Positions 8,703-19,652 of a DNA stretch of 31,354 nt are shown in pieces. The DNA comes from Rozella allomycis CSF55. Its lineage: Eukaryota > Rozellomycota. Location: positions 1-31,354 of the forward strand of contig KE561165.1 of NCBI GenBank assembly GCA_000442015.1, given 5' to 3'. Position 1 is the first letter of the stretch; each line of letters starts with the position of its first letter. Below the pieces are notes generated by a model, which saw nothing but the letters and a program-made list of their open reading frames with translations, was not told the origin of the DNA and searched no databases. The position numbers and the translations under genes are program-made.

Positions 8703-11248
8703 CTAAACGTAGTTTGCTGATACCCATTCATGCTGGAGAATAGCAGAGCAATTTGGTCGTTTCTCTGGTACCGGATGCAGTAACATTTTGATTAATGCAA
8801 AACTCTCAGAGGTACATGCGAAAGGCGGTTTAATATTTCCTTGAATAGTTTCATCTACGTCTGGAAAGGGATACTCTGAATATAGCAAAGCGTATAAAAT
8901 GATTCCCAGCGCCCATATATCGTTTTCGTAGCCTAGATATGGTTTTCCTGTACAATGAACCCATGAATTTTATACCTGTTAGTATTTCTGGACTTGCGTA
9001 CTCCATAGTTCCAAAAAATATGTTAAATTTATGGGCGGGTGGGCAAAAGGTTGCCGATCCAAAGTCAATCAATTTTATGTTTCCTTTAGCGTCTATTAGA
9101 ATATTCTCCTCTTTGAGGTCTCTATGCACTATTTGATTGTCATGGCAGTGTTTAACAGCTTCAACAATCTGTTTAAATATACTTGAAGCTACGTATTCCT
9201 CCATGTGCGGATGCTCATCAACATACTGGAATAAATCAGTAGCGTCAGGAAAGTATTCCGTTATGATATAAAATGCGTCAGGGGATTCAAAAGATTCAAT
9301 ATATTTTATGATGTGCTCATTGTTTAATTTTGCAAGGCAGACTATTTCGTTTGGCCTTTCCTCTTCGTTATTCCAGAATTCTTTGCATAGTTTCTTTTTC
9401 GGAATTGTCTTAATAGTCGCCTATAAGATTTAGTAAAGGGGTCATTACCATCTTGTGATCAGCATTTCTGATTCCTAGCATAACTTGACCGTATGTTCCA
9501 GATCCCAAAGTTTTTTGTACAGTATACAATGACTTGATATAGTCAGAAGAGCAAACTTTCGAGTTGTCTGAACCAGACTCGATAATTGGTTTTTGATCGG
9601 CCCTTTGATCATATAATTGCTGATTGTCAGCTAGAGAAAGCCAAAGAACGTAGCCAGGAATTTCATTGTCTAATAATAATGTGTTTATCCTCACATAAAC
9701 ATTAAATATACCTCCATCATAATGGCTAGCCTTCATTTTATACACTTCAACATTCTTTCCATTGTCAACTTCAATCTTTATCTGATTGTTTGGACAATCT
9801 AATACATCAAAGAAGTCAGTAAGTAATTCTCTAACATTTTTATATTTGATGTCATTCAATCTAAAACCAAACATGAAGTTAAGAAAAGTCTCGTTTGCTT
9901 TTATAATTTGCCCGTCTTCATCTATAGCTATCGCCCCTCCAAGATCAAAAAGAAATTCTACTTTCACTATAAATTTAGAAGGATTTGAATTCTCATCTAA
10001 ATGAGCTATAACAGGGTAACAATTTTCTGGTTTTTGTCCAGTTGTAGTGGCATACAACCAAGTGTCCATAAAAAGATCTGTATTTATAATATCATCTAGA
10101 AAGTCTGGCGTAATAGATGGCAAAAATTGTGCAATATTGGCCATAACATAAGACGATCGAAACCCACAAAACGTCATTATAATCGGATCGATGCTAGATA
10201 CACACCCCTCTGATGATCAAGATGACTGATTTACCTTATCATCGCATTCAATTTTACCCGTCAACTTTTTAACAGATTCCATCAGTGCAACTATAACTCT
10301 TCCTTGATCGGTTGTGTTCAGTTTCATGTATATTGATAGCGTCAATATTTCGCCTCCTGTGGTCTTACCTTCAATCATCTAAACAATAAAGATATGTTTT
10401 ACCATGGTTCCATCTAGTAGAGTGATTGAATTAGTAGAATCATCTATCTTTACANTAGTGGAATCATCTATCTTTACAGTCTTTGCTTTATTTATCGCGT
10501 CCTGGATAATTGATGCAGATCTTCTGTCGGGAAACAAGCTAATAAAGTTGATGCAAAGGAATTGGTCATCTTCGTATTCGAATAAACGTCCTGCAAGATA
10601 ATTAAACGAAATGATTTTCTCAGATTCTACATTTAACATAACAAGAGCCCTATCATTTTTCAAAGTAAATGCAATGGATTGTGATATATCTTCAGCAGAA
10701 TCATCAGTAGACTTGAACACCTTGTCCTCTGACAACAACGCAGTGGAGTCATCCAATATCTTTTTCGTCTCCAATTTTGTATATGATGACCTAAAGGAGT
10801 TAATGGAATCAGAATTAAAGTCTTTTAAGTGACGTGGATGATCACTAGAAAATGACCGCCGTGAATAACCATGACTAAGTAATTTGGGAATATTAGCGGA
10901 AGACCTGTTTGTTTGGGTGTTTGTTTTAAATTGGGGGCGTATGGGTATAATGCTATCTTCAAAATTCAAAATGGCCTCGGAGCTCGAAGAAGTGCTATTT
11001 GATGTAGGATCAACAGGATTCGCATTTACTGAGTTGGGTCTAGCTATCTCTACTTTGGTTGACCAGCCATTAAATGAATGTGATTTTTTGTCAGAGAATT
11101 TACCCGGTTCAATCCCAAGTACCATACTATTGTTGTCCTTAGAATCGGCAGATACATTGGATGGTGCATTTATAACTAAATCGGCCATATCATTTGTTGT
11201 CTTTTCTAGATTGCCTATTTCCAGTTTTTCGTCACGGATTGATGGCAT
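8703..11248 (-). CDS. PSK1: PAS-domain serine/threonine kinase (PAS kinase)
   Basis: Five exons (11248-10403, 10378-10235, 10207-9449, 9420-8976, 8947-8703), introns 24, 27, 28 and 28 nt, about 812 residues. A Ser-rich N-terminus is followed by a PAS domain (about 190-325, including ISFNYLAGRLFEYEDDQFL), a second PAS-like region in exon 3 (GGAIAIDEDGQIIKANETF) and a C-terminal kinase from about residue 556. The kinase has GSGTYGQV, ATIK (K587), HRDLKEEN (682-689), DFG (702-704), SPE and DIWALGIILY, so it should be active. PAS kinases sense metabolic state and control sugar partitioning and translation in yeast (Psk1/Psk2) and animals (PASK). N10455 lies in exon 1 beside a 23-bp duplication that adds eight spurious codons in frame. 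It lies 62 bp downstream of GRX3 on the same strand; AATAAA follows the stop within about 10 nt. Confidence 0.92.
10432..10478. repeat. 23-bp duplication flanking N10455 inside the PAS kinase gene
   Basis: Copies 10432-10454 and 10456-10478 differ at one base. Together with the N they add 24 nt, which keeps the frame and inserts eight residues, probably artificial. Confidence 0.85.
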
Positions 11249-11310
11249 GGAATCGGAGATTTTTGGCGTAAAATTCTATCATGCTCAAGTAAAATAATTT
11301 ATTTGATGAT

Positions 11311-12365
11311 TTAATTTTTGTTCAACAAAATATTCCATTCTCCATTAGCTAACATGTCACGAAAGATGTCAAGCCCGCCTACAAATTCTCCTTTCACATA
11401 AATTTGAGGATACGTTTGCCAGTCAGAATACGTTTTTAGACCCTGCCTGACGTTTTCATCAGATAATATATCGAAATATCCAAAGTCGTTAACATTGTTA
11501 TCTCTAAATAACTGAATCAATTGACGAGTGAATCCACACTTGGGAGCTGTAGGAGATCCCTTAATAAAGATCATTATTTCCTTTTGGTTTATTAATTTCT
11601 TTAGGCGTTCATTCAAGGATTCAACTCTGGGAAGAATATCGTCAAGCTCTCCAGAGGCATTCATTTCTTTGACAATGTCCAATCCACCAACCAAGTCGCC
11701 ATTCACGTATAATTGAGGATAGGTGGCCCAATCAGAATATAATTTAAGACCTTAACAAATATTCAAAGTATTATTACCTTCTCTAACTTCATTGTCATTA
11801 AGAATGTTAAAGTAACCGAATTGAACCTTCTTTCATTCAGAATAGCTAAAATTTGTCTAGTAAATCCACATTTGGGTTCATGTGGAGTCCCTTTAATAAA
11901 TACCATGACTGGTTCTTGGTTGATTAATTCTTTTAGTCGAGTGTTGATGTCATTTTTCTTTTCGATTTGTACAGGGCTGTTTGCTGCAGATTTAACTGCT
12001 TTAACAATTTTAGAGATATCGGCGCCTTCTATTTTATCCTTGAGTGTCCCATTCTGGAATGAAGAATGAGGATTATATTTACTTGAAAAATGATCACTGT
12101 TGGTACAGATTCAATGTCCAGCTCTGAAGAGACTTCTTCGTGTTTCTCAGCTTCAAGCTTTATTAAATATTTTAAAGAGACTTACGTTTACAAAAGTGAT
12201 CATTCTGTGCTCTTTGGCAAGTTCGCTTATGACATCGTTGACTTGCGAGCAAGGCTTTGCCCAATCAGCCCAAACGTTTACAACAACTGTTTGTTTGGAT
12301 TGGACGATGATTTTAAAGTCTTCAAAGGATCCAGAGAATTGTGAAAGATTTACTTCAGTAACCAT
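11311..12365 (-). CDS. GRX3: Monothiol glutaredoxin-3 type protein (Trx-Grx-Grx)
   Basis: Four exons (12365-12186, 12157-12083, 12053-11778, 11750-11311), introns 28, 29 and 27 nt, about 323 residues. An N-terminal thioredoxin-like domain with WADWAKPCSQ (no second Cys) is followed by two glutaredoxin domains, each with KCGFTRQ, the TYPQ(L/I)YV glutathione loop and GGLDI. This is the metazoan/plant GLRX3 (PICOT) layout; yeast Grx3/4 have one Grx domain. These proteins bind a glutathione-ligated 2Fe-2S cluster and serve iron sensing and Fe-S delivery in cytosol and nucleus. Both active sites read CGFT rather than CGFS. Exon 3 needs one extra base near 11826-11827 (in a GG run on the minus strand) to keep the domain in frame: a sequencing undercall or a real frameshift. 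The start is 62 bp below MPP10; AATAAA lies just after the stop. Confidence 0.9.
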
Positions 12366-12427
12366 AGGTGGCTTGGTCCAAAGAAATTCAAAATTAGAGA
12401 TAAGAAGGAATGAGTTTATTATGCTTA

Positions 12428-14143
12428 TTATAGTTTTAATGAATTAGCAGAATTGCTTCGCTCTTCTTTCTTTTGTTGTTTTACTTCTCTGGATTTCTTC
12501 AATGAATCCGCAATAGCTGAACTGTTAAGTTTCTTAGATTCACTCTTCTTTACAATTGTAACATTCTTATTTTAATTCAGCATAAAAAATTACTTGCATT
12601 TTTTCAAGTTCTTTCATTGCCAACTCTTTATCGGTTAATTCTCTCTTGGGCTTGGTTTGCGCTAACTTAGATTTGGCTTTTCTGCGAAGTTTAGTTTTTT
12701 CGTTTGAAGAAAGCTCTGTTTGTCCTTTCAATTCACCTTGTTTCTTGTAAATTTCTTGTGGAGCAAGTCTAGACACATTAGAAACGTTAATAGGAAGGGC
12801 TTCTTCAACTTGAATAGATGGGATATCAGAAACAATTTGAATCCCTTCTTTAGCCTAAATATAACGATATTGAAAACGAATTACCTGCCGTGGAGTAAAG
12901 TTAAAGTTTGAAAGCGCATCTAACTTCTGCGTCAATTCATTAAACAATGCTTTAATTTCAAATTTTTCTTTTTCAAGCTTTTTATCGGCCTCTGATTTAT
13001 ATTCGGAATTATTTTTCTTCTTAAAGTCCTCTTCATAAAGTTGGGCAAGTGATTCTTTGCTCTTTTCTTGTGACACTTCATCAAGCTCGGTAGATACAGG
13101 CTTTACATCTTCATAACGCCTCTGAACATCATCAAAAGCATTTTGAATAATTCTTTGCTTTATTATGTCTTCTAGAGACCTTGCAACTTCTTCTGAAATT
13201 TCTGGAACTGGCTTAGTTTGGTCGAATTCAACAACTTCTTCCAATAAAGAATTCTCTGGCCTAACTTTTGATGTAACCTTTTTATTTAAAGTGAAATTTA
13301 TTACTTCACCAATCATAGTCCAAGGCTTCTCTGAAACATTTTCTTTTTCAAGATCAGCAATCATTTTATTCATTCTTTCTTGGTGTTTTTCAAAAGAGCT
13401 TTTCATTTCGTCTTGTTTTTCATCTTCATCTTCATCAAATAATTTTATTTTGTTGTCTTCATAAAATTCTTTATAACCAATCTCATCAGCGTCTAAATCT
13501 TCTTCTTCCTCTAACTCGCTATCTAATTCGGAATCATCTTCATTTTCTAAATCGTTTTCATTCTGATCATAAAATTCTTCTTGTTCCTCTGCTAGCCTGT
13601 CTAAATCATCAAATGAATTGATAGATTTAAATGGTTTTCTATTTTCTTTATTTTTAATATTTTTATTTAAATCGAGTTCTTCTTCCGCTTGATCATCAAA
13701 ATCACGAATGTCGATATCATCTTCTTCCACTTCATCTACGTCTTGATCGTCATCCACCTCGCTATCTTTGTCCATATCATCAATCTCATTTCCTATATCA
13801 CTTTGAAGTTCTTCCTGGCTGTCATTCTCATCACTTTCACATTCACTTTCATCAGCCTCGGCAAGTTCTAAACTCTCGACTTTTTCATTTAAAAAACTCA
13901 AACACGGCTTATTCATCAATTCTATCATTTCCCATATTTGATTTTCATCCAGATTTTCTGTATAAAGCTCTTTCAAAGGTCCAAAAGCCATGTGTTCTTG
14001 CTCTAAAATTAAAATACCGCTAAGATTTTACTTTGATCATATAATTTCTTTGTATATGACACAAAAGTATTGGCGGCCTCTTCTGAAGATTGTAGAAAAT
14101 GATTTTCTGGCTCTTTTAAAATTTTGGCCAACAAATCTTCCAT
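12428..14143 (-). CDS. MPP10: U3 snoRNP protein MPP10
   Basis: Four exons (14143-14032, 14002-12885, 12854-12594, 12565-12428), introns 29, 30 and 28 nt, 542 residues. Mpp10 is a core of the U3 snoRNP / small-subunit processome and acts with Imp3 and Imp4 in 18S rRNA maturation in the nucleolus. Seen in the sequence: the N-terminal DENQIWEMIELMN motif, long Asp/Glu-rich acidic tracts (about residues 85-225), KPWTMIGEV, RPENSLLEEVVEFD, the AFDDVQRRYEDV block and the C-terminal SRLAPQEIYKKQGELKG motif with a Lys/Arg-rich end. Length and block order match the family. Exon 1 (37 codons) was found by joining at a GTAAAA...TTTTAG intron and starts at ATG 14143. It is divergently placed from the ankyrin gene at 14456. 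AATAAA follows the stop within about 10 nt. Confidence 0.93.
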
Positions 14144-14455
14144 TCTGAAAAATTAAGACAGGGGTCTTATAAAGTCTAAAACCCCCATAGAAATTGAGAA
14201 TCGACCTTTAATGATTTACTCACTAGTTCAAAATTAATGGGGATTGGATCTATCCAGACTTTTTTTCATCAATATTCATAAGTCATGACTCATATCAAAA
14301 TTTTCGACATTCAATTGTGCAATTTGTTCATGTGTCCACTGAGTCAAATTAAAGTAACAAAATTTTCTCTTGATGGCTATCATGTAGAAGACTTGTGTTA
14401 CTTTTTTCATCGCCTGGTAGGTTATCAAGGCTTGGCACAGCAGAAAACTTTTTCT
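14144..14455. promoter_or_regulatory. Divergent intergenic region between MPP10 and the F-box/ankyrin gene
   Basis: About 310 bp between two divergent starts, so it should hold both promoters. The plus-strand frame is already open from an ATG at 14285, so part of it may be coding or 5' UTR. No TATA box or other site could be assigned with confidence. Confidence 0.45.
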
Positions 14456-17351
14456 ATGCGTATAGAAACATACCCTCCAGAAATTACTCTTAACATACTG
14501 TCTCATTTAGATTCTTCTACTCTCAGAAATGTTGCTTTAGTTTCACGCTCGCTCAACTCCCTCTGTCGTGACAGAATAAGAAATTATAGCGCGAAAAGAA
14601 TAGTTTCGCTGAATTGTCCATACATTATTAAATGTTATGTAAAAGAAAAAAATGGATACGATTTAAAACTCGAGATCTATGAAAAAATTCTTGTCGATGG
14701 TGACAACATTGAAAACGTTATTCACTTTTTAACTTATTCTGGAAGTATATCCACTAATTCATGTGCCATTAATAATTCTCTTCTTCAATTTGCATGTCTT
14801 TATGGTATTACTGAATTTGTCATGCATGTTTTGAACTCAAACGAAAATTTAATCATTTCGAACCAGCTAAAACAAAGTCGTTCTGGCCTCAATCAAATAA
14901 GTGATTTACAAACATTGGGTGTTAATGACCAAATAGAGATAAAAGTGGATCCCAGTGCTGATGATAACTATGCAATAAGGAAGGCATCGAGGGCTGGGCA
15001 TGCAGACATCGTTAAATTGTTATTGTCTGATAAAAGAGTGGAGCCAGGTGCTCTAAATAATATTGCATTAATGCAAGCATGCGAGAGCGGACACGTAAAT
15101 GTTGTTGAACTTTTACTTTCGGACTCGAGGGTGGATCCTAGTGCCGATGAAGATTCAGCATTGAGGATGGCCACAGTTTGTGGACATACAAATATAGTCA
15201 AATTGCTATTATCTGATTCTAGAGTTGACCCAGGAGTGTACCAGAACCATGTCCTAAGATGTGCATCAGGTAGTGGATTTATTGACATAGTTAAAATACT
15301 TTTATTGGATACAAGAGTCAGTCCAGAGTCTTTAAATAATGGTTCAATTAGGTGTGCATCGCGTGAAGGTCATTCAGAAATCGTAAAGTTGTTACTGGCT
15401 GATCCAAGAGTTAATCCAAGTTCAGAAGATAATTATTCTCTCCGTTTGGCTTCAGAAAAGGGACATTTAGAAGTGGTCAAATTATTGCTGGATGATCTAA
15501 GAGTTGATCCAAGGGCCGGAGATAATTATTCCCTCCGAGTGGCTTCTGCAAACGGACATTCAGAAATCGTGAAAATACTATTAAAAGATCCGAGAGTCGA
15601 TCCAAGCGCCGAAGATAATTATGCTATACAATGGTCGTCATGCTATGGTCACACTGATGTTGTCAAATTACTGCTTCAGGATGAAAGAGTTGATCCGTCT
15701 GCAAACGATAACTCTGCCATTCAATTTGCTTATCAACATTACAACGTAGATATCGTTAGGTTATTATTGGCTCATCCAAAAGTCGATCCCAGCACTTGTG
15801 TTACTCCATGGCATTATACAGATCAACACTCGGAAGTGACTATCGAGTTATTGTCAGATGTAAGAGTTGAAATTGATGAATACATGATTTCCATGGCGTC
15901 CGATTATGGACATACAGATGTGGTTAAATTATTACTTTCTGATTCACGGGTTGATCCATCTGTTAACAGTAACGATGCCATCATTGCTGCAGCTCGTGGC
16001 GGGTATACAGATATCGTCAAAGTTTTAATGTGTGATTCAAGAGTAGATCCCAGTGACCAACAAAATGAGTGCATAAAGACCGTGTCTGCTTTTGGTCATA
16101 TGGAAACTGCCAAATTATTGTTGACGGATTCAAGGGTGAACCCTTCGACTGGGGATAATTGTTGTATCAAATCATCTTCTGCGAATGGACATGTAGAACT
16201 AGTGAAGTATTTATTGACAGATTCAAGAGTTGATCCATCCGCCAATAGAAACTANAGAAATTGCCAAATTATTGTTGACGGATTCAAGGGTGGATCCTTC
16301 GGCTGGGGATAATTGTTGTATCAAATCATCTTCTGCGAATGGACATGCAGAACTAGTCAAGTATTTATTGACAGATTCAAGAGTTGATCCATCCGCCAAT
16401 AGAAACTANCCGTAATTCGAAAAAAAGTTGAGACTGAAAACCCCTGCAGTCTCAACTTTTATTCGATTTTCGTTAAACAGCAGTACTTTCCCTTGGACTA
16501 AGAAATCAAAATTTTATATGAATAAATTTTTTTGCAGAGAAACAGTTATGGCGTTTTTCAGATTTTAAAAACGACAAAAATTGGCGCCAAAACCAAAAAT
16601 AGCAAAAACACCCTATGCAACAAATGCCCAACGCCTACAATACGTATCCATAGCTCGCGTACACGGTGTAGACCTTGCCATGCAAAGTCCTGGTGCATCA
16701 CAGGCCAGTATTGTCCGTTGGATGAAGTGCGAGGAGAAACTTAAACTCCGGCAAAAACTTGCCGAAAAAATCTCCTCGGAAGCGTACCGATCAATACCGT
16801 ATGTTAGAACAATTTATTTTGGGATACAGTCAATTGTGTTGGACTCATTCCTTGCGTAAACATCTTAAATTTTGTTCATTTAGAGGTACCGTNATAGAAA
16901 CTATTCTATACAATCAGCATCTGACAATGGTCACCTGGAAGTAGTCAAAATACTATTAGGCGATCCAAGAGTAGATCCAAGCGCTGAGAACAACTATGCT
17001 ATAAGATACGCTGCTATGAACGGTCATTATGAAGTCGTGAAGTTATTGATGTCTGATGACAGAGTTGATCCGAGTGCAGATGAAAATTTCGCCCTTAAAT
17101 ATGCATACCATAACGGACATACTGAATTAACTAAATTATTGGTGTCGGATCCGAGAGTCAGACAGTTGGGATTACCTTCTCAAAATGGGTTTGTGCAAGT
17201 CTTTCCACTAATGTTCTTAAATTGCCTTATTGATCTAACCAACGATGATCTGGAGTTAAGAAATCGATATTCTGATGTAATCCGTAAGATAAATCATGCC
17301 ATTGATATACCTTCCTGCTTGTTAGAAGAGATTATTAATAGTAATCAATAA
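14456..17351 (+). CDS. F-box protein with a long array of 31-residue ankyrin repeats (split by assembly joins)
   Basis: The likely start at 14456 gives an N-terminal F-box (YPPEITLNILSHLDSS, then VALVSRSLNSLCRD); an in-frame ATG at 14285 would add 57 residues. From about 14945 there are roughly 15 repeats of 31 residues of the form VDPSADDNYAIRKASRAGH-x3-VKLLLSDSR, ending at N16255. After two joins (N16409, N16893) at least two more repeats follow, then a unique C-terminus ending at TAA 17349-17351. The repeats are ankyrin helix pairs with a fixed VDPS start. One repeat near 15790-15860 is degenerate. F-box/ankyrin proteins typically recruit targets to SCF ubiquitin ligases and are favoured as effectors by intracellular microbes; a role here is inference. 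The region 16256-16892 does not belong to the continuous gene as shown. Confidence 0.8.
16102..16408. repeat. 153-bp duplication flanking N16255 in the ankyrin gene
   Basis: Copies 16102-16254 and 16256-16408 are near-identical and cover about one and a half ankyrin repeats, both ending in the same AGAAACTA. Either unmerged contig or allele ends, or a true repeat that defeated assembly. Confidence 0.85.
16410..16892 (+). pseudogene. Foreign 483-bp piece with transposase-like HTH remnant
   Basis: Bounded by N16409 and N16893 and unrelated to the ankyrin gene around it. A reading frame from about 16581 contains a helix-turn-helix-like stretch (residues reading YVSIARVHGVDLAMQSPGAS then IVRWMKCEEKL) that resembles the DNA-binding part of pogo/Tc1-type transposases; after about 90 residues it stops, and there is no catalytic domain. 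A strong hairpin lies at its left side. The ankyrin gene resumes directly after it with the same 10 bp that ends the left contig (16399-16408 and 16894-16903). It may be a small transposon insertion or a wrongly placed contig. The HTH call is tentative. Confidence 0.4.
16423..16460. repeat. Perfect 14-bp inverted repeat with 10-nt loop
   Basis: AAAAGTTGAGACTG at 16423-16436 pairs perfectly with CAGTCTCAACTTTT at 16447-16460 around a loop of AAAACCCCTG. It lies at the left edge of the inserted piece and could be a transposon end or a transcript hairpin. Confidence 0.85.
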
Positions 17352-17560
17352 TATGCAAATATTAAATAAATATATAAATCATCCTCTTTGACCCCAAATG
17401 GCCAAATTTGCTGACCCCTTCTCTTCCCTGATTTCCAAGAAACACGGAGGTAGTTCATTGTTCTTTTAATGTCAATTTTCTTTACCATATCACCAATGTG
17501 TTCCTCTATGTGACTTCAATTATCAAATCTTTGATATTTTTGTGACATGGTTACCCATGC
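17352..17560. other. Intergenic region
   Basis: About 210 bp with AATAAA shortly after the ankyrin stop and no coding signal. It contains AAATGGCCAAATTTGCTG at about 17395, which resembles a stretch at 21388-21405. Confidence 0.4.
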
Positions 17561-18318
17561 TTGAATTTGATGCGGTGTATTATCTATCCCAAAGACGTAG
17601 ATTTCTTCCCCAGCCAAATTTGTAGCAAGAAAGATAAAGAGATGGAATTAACATTGCATTTGAGATGTCATTTTAATGAAAATCTTCAAGAATTAGATGA
17701 CGAGACTTCATTTCTAAAAAGCGTCAATATATTAAACAACCTTAACAATGAGATGAAAGTATGGATAAAATCAAATGTAAAGAGCGGTATACCCAACCAA
17801 GCATTGGCCAATCTATATATTAATATGGAAATCAGATTCACTAGTATATATTTAAATAATTATGACCCTTCGTTTGCACGATATTTACTAGCTCGTTTTG
17901 GCGTCAAAGAAAGTGATCNTAGATTTCTTCCCTAGCCAAATCTGTAGCAAGAAAGATAAAGAGATGGAATTAGTATTGCATTTGAGACGTCACTTTAATG
18001 AAGATCTTCAAGAATTAGATAACGAGCCTTTATTTCAAGAGTGTGTCGATTTATCAGACAATCTTGATAAAAACATGAAAGTATGGATGAAATCAAATCT
18101 AAAAAGCGGTGTACCCAACCAAGCATTGGCCAATCTATATATCAATATGAAAATCAGATTCACTAGTATATATTTATTCGTTTGCACGATATTTACTAGC
18201 TCGTTTTGGCGTCAAAGAAAGTGATCNGTATTTACTATCCAATTTACGAGGATTAAGATACTATTGGAGCGACACATTTGTTAACTTACCTAACTTCTTG
18301 GAGGGGGTGATTTTCTAA
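17561..18318 (+). pseudogene. Unknown protein gene present as two partial copies across N17919 and N18227
   Basis: Copy 1 (about 17598-17918) and copy 2 (17920-18226) share most of about 105 residues, with landmarks FFPSQICSKKDKEMEL, PNQALANLYINM and ARYLLARFGVKESD. Copy 2 has lost 14 bp, which shifts its frame. After N18227 a 29-codon tail (YLLSNLRGLRYYWSDTF and on) ends at TAA 18316-18318 and probably is the true C-terminus. About one residue in five differs between the copies, more than expected for sequencing error, so they may be paralogues or diverged alleles joined by the assembler. The protein is hydrophilic and helical, with no signal peptide and no domain I recognise. The start is unclear; a Met at 17570 is possible. 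Confidence 0.5.
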
Positions 18319-18758
18319 AATGGCTATTCCGGTATCAAATGATAAAATATTTGTCAATAGCACCTTCAACTTTTCCTCATTGTCACGTTAATCTTTCAAG
18401 ACAGGGTTGATCTTTTTTAAAGAATCAATTTCATTTTGTTTTTCTTGCGATTTCTTTTCGNAGGCTGTTTATTAACAGCTCTCTATTGGAGTTGATGAGC
18501 TGAAGGGCGTGCATAGTAAAGTGCTTAAATGGATTGAAGTCCTTAGAAAAATACCGGTTAAGCATAAGTATAAAAAGGAGCTTGCTGTCTTAAATGCTGA
18601 TTTGCATAAGACATAAGACGGTGTCACTGGGCTGCTTTTCAATCAATCTTAATGCATTCGATTGTCAGAGATCGTTTCAATTTAAACATCATGAACGTGT
18701 TTGGAATATTTACTGAAGATTTTGACATTGAAAGTATACCAGAGGCAATAATGAATGG
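18319..18758. other. Broken coding fragments around N18461
   Basis: The minus strand at about 18384-18460 encodes a short Lys/Glu-rich coiled-coil-like piece. After N18461 the plus strand encodes about 45 helical residues (GVDELKGVHSKVLKWIEVL and on) to a TAA near 18616. At 18652 a new frame opens (FGIFTEDFDIESIPEAIMNG) and runs into the duplicated Crinkler-like segment. These look like remnants of the upstream part of the nuclease-kinase locus. Confidence 0.4.
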
Positions 18759-19652
18759 GCAACTGAATGTACAAATAAATCACATTACAGTTTACACGGA
18801 GTTTATTAAAAGACAGTCTCAGACCTTTTTTGGATCATGTAGATGAACAAAACAAGCCGATGTCTGAATTGGCTCAAATATGCCTTGAATTCTCAACAGT
18901 GATGAATGTACTCCAGAGGAACAAATAAGATGGTTCTGGAAGGATTTATTGTCCAGAATTTTAAAATTGCACAGAAGGATTTTGGCTTAAACCTGAATTT
19001 CGGACAGAAGGGATTCAAGATTATCCGTTTAAACAATTCATAGACATTGTCGTCAAGAACGAAAGATATAACATATGTCTCATTGAAGCTGCGGGCCATA
19101 ACGCCCGTTGATACTAGACAGTCCTTTTAAGGCTCACTATGATCACAAAGATATTAGAAANTCAACTGAATGTACAAATAAATCACATTACACGGAGTAT
19201 ATTAAAAGACAGTCTCAGACCTTTTTTGGATCATGTAGATGTAGATGAANGCAACTGAATGTACAAATAAATCACATTACAGTTTACACGGAGTTTATTA
19301 AAAGACAGTCTCAGACCTTTTTTGGATCATGTAGATGAACAAAACAAGCCGATGTCTGAATTGGCTCAAATATGCCTTGAATTCTCAACAGTGATGAATG
19401 TACTCCAGAGGAACAAATAAGATGGTTCTGGAAGGATTTATTGTCCAGAATTTTCAATTTCAGAGAAGGATTTTGGCTTAAACCTGAATTTAGGACAGAA
19501 GGGATTCAAGATTATCCGTTTGAACTATTCATAGACATTGTCGTCAAGAAGGAAGGATATAACATATGTCTCATTGAAGCTGCGGGGCCATCACGCCCGT
19601 TAATACTAGACAGTCCTTTTAAGGCTCACTATGATCACAAAGATATTAGAAA
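18759..19652. repeat. 402-bp duplication with a third, 88-bp partial copy, across N19161 and N19250
   Basis: Copy A (18759-19160) and copy C (19251-19652) are the same length and nearly identical. Copy B (19162-19249) repeats only the first part with a small deletion and a short internal repeat at its end. Copy A carries a base loss in a G run and other changes that break the nuclease-like frame, while copy C keeps it open. All three are delimited by N, so they are probably alleles or contig ends laid end to end. Confidence 0.85.

Noticed and set aside
12090-12447. Plus-strand open frames of 80-115 codons opposite GRX3
   Set aside because: They are antisense shadows; the minus strand encodes an unmistakable Trx-Grx-Grx protein with consistent microintrons.
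13165-13871. Plus-strand open frames opposite MPP10
   Set aside because: They arise from the antisense of acidic Asp/Glu tracts and have no features of their own.
14945-16254. CRISPR-like or satellite array
   Set aside because: The 93-bp period is the DNA of 31-residue ankyrin repeats in one open frame, and the units are diverged coding sequence.
18759-19652. Three-copy tandem expansion of a Crinkler-like gene
   Set aside because: The copies are delimited by N characters and nearly identical; assembly of alternative contigs explains this better than a real array until read depth is checked.
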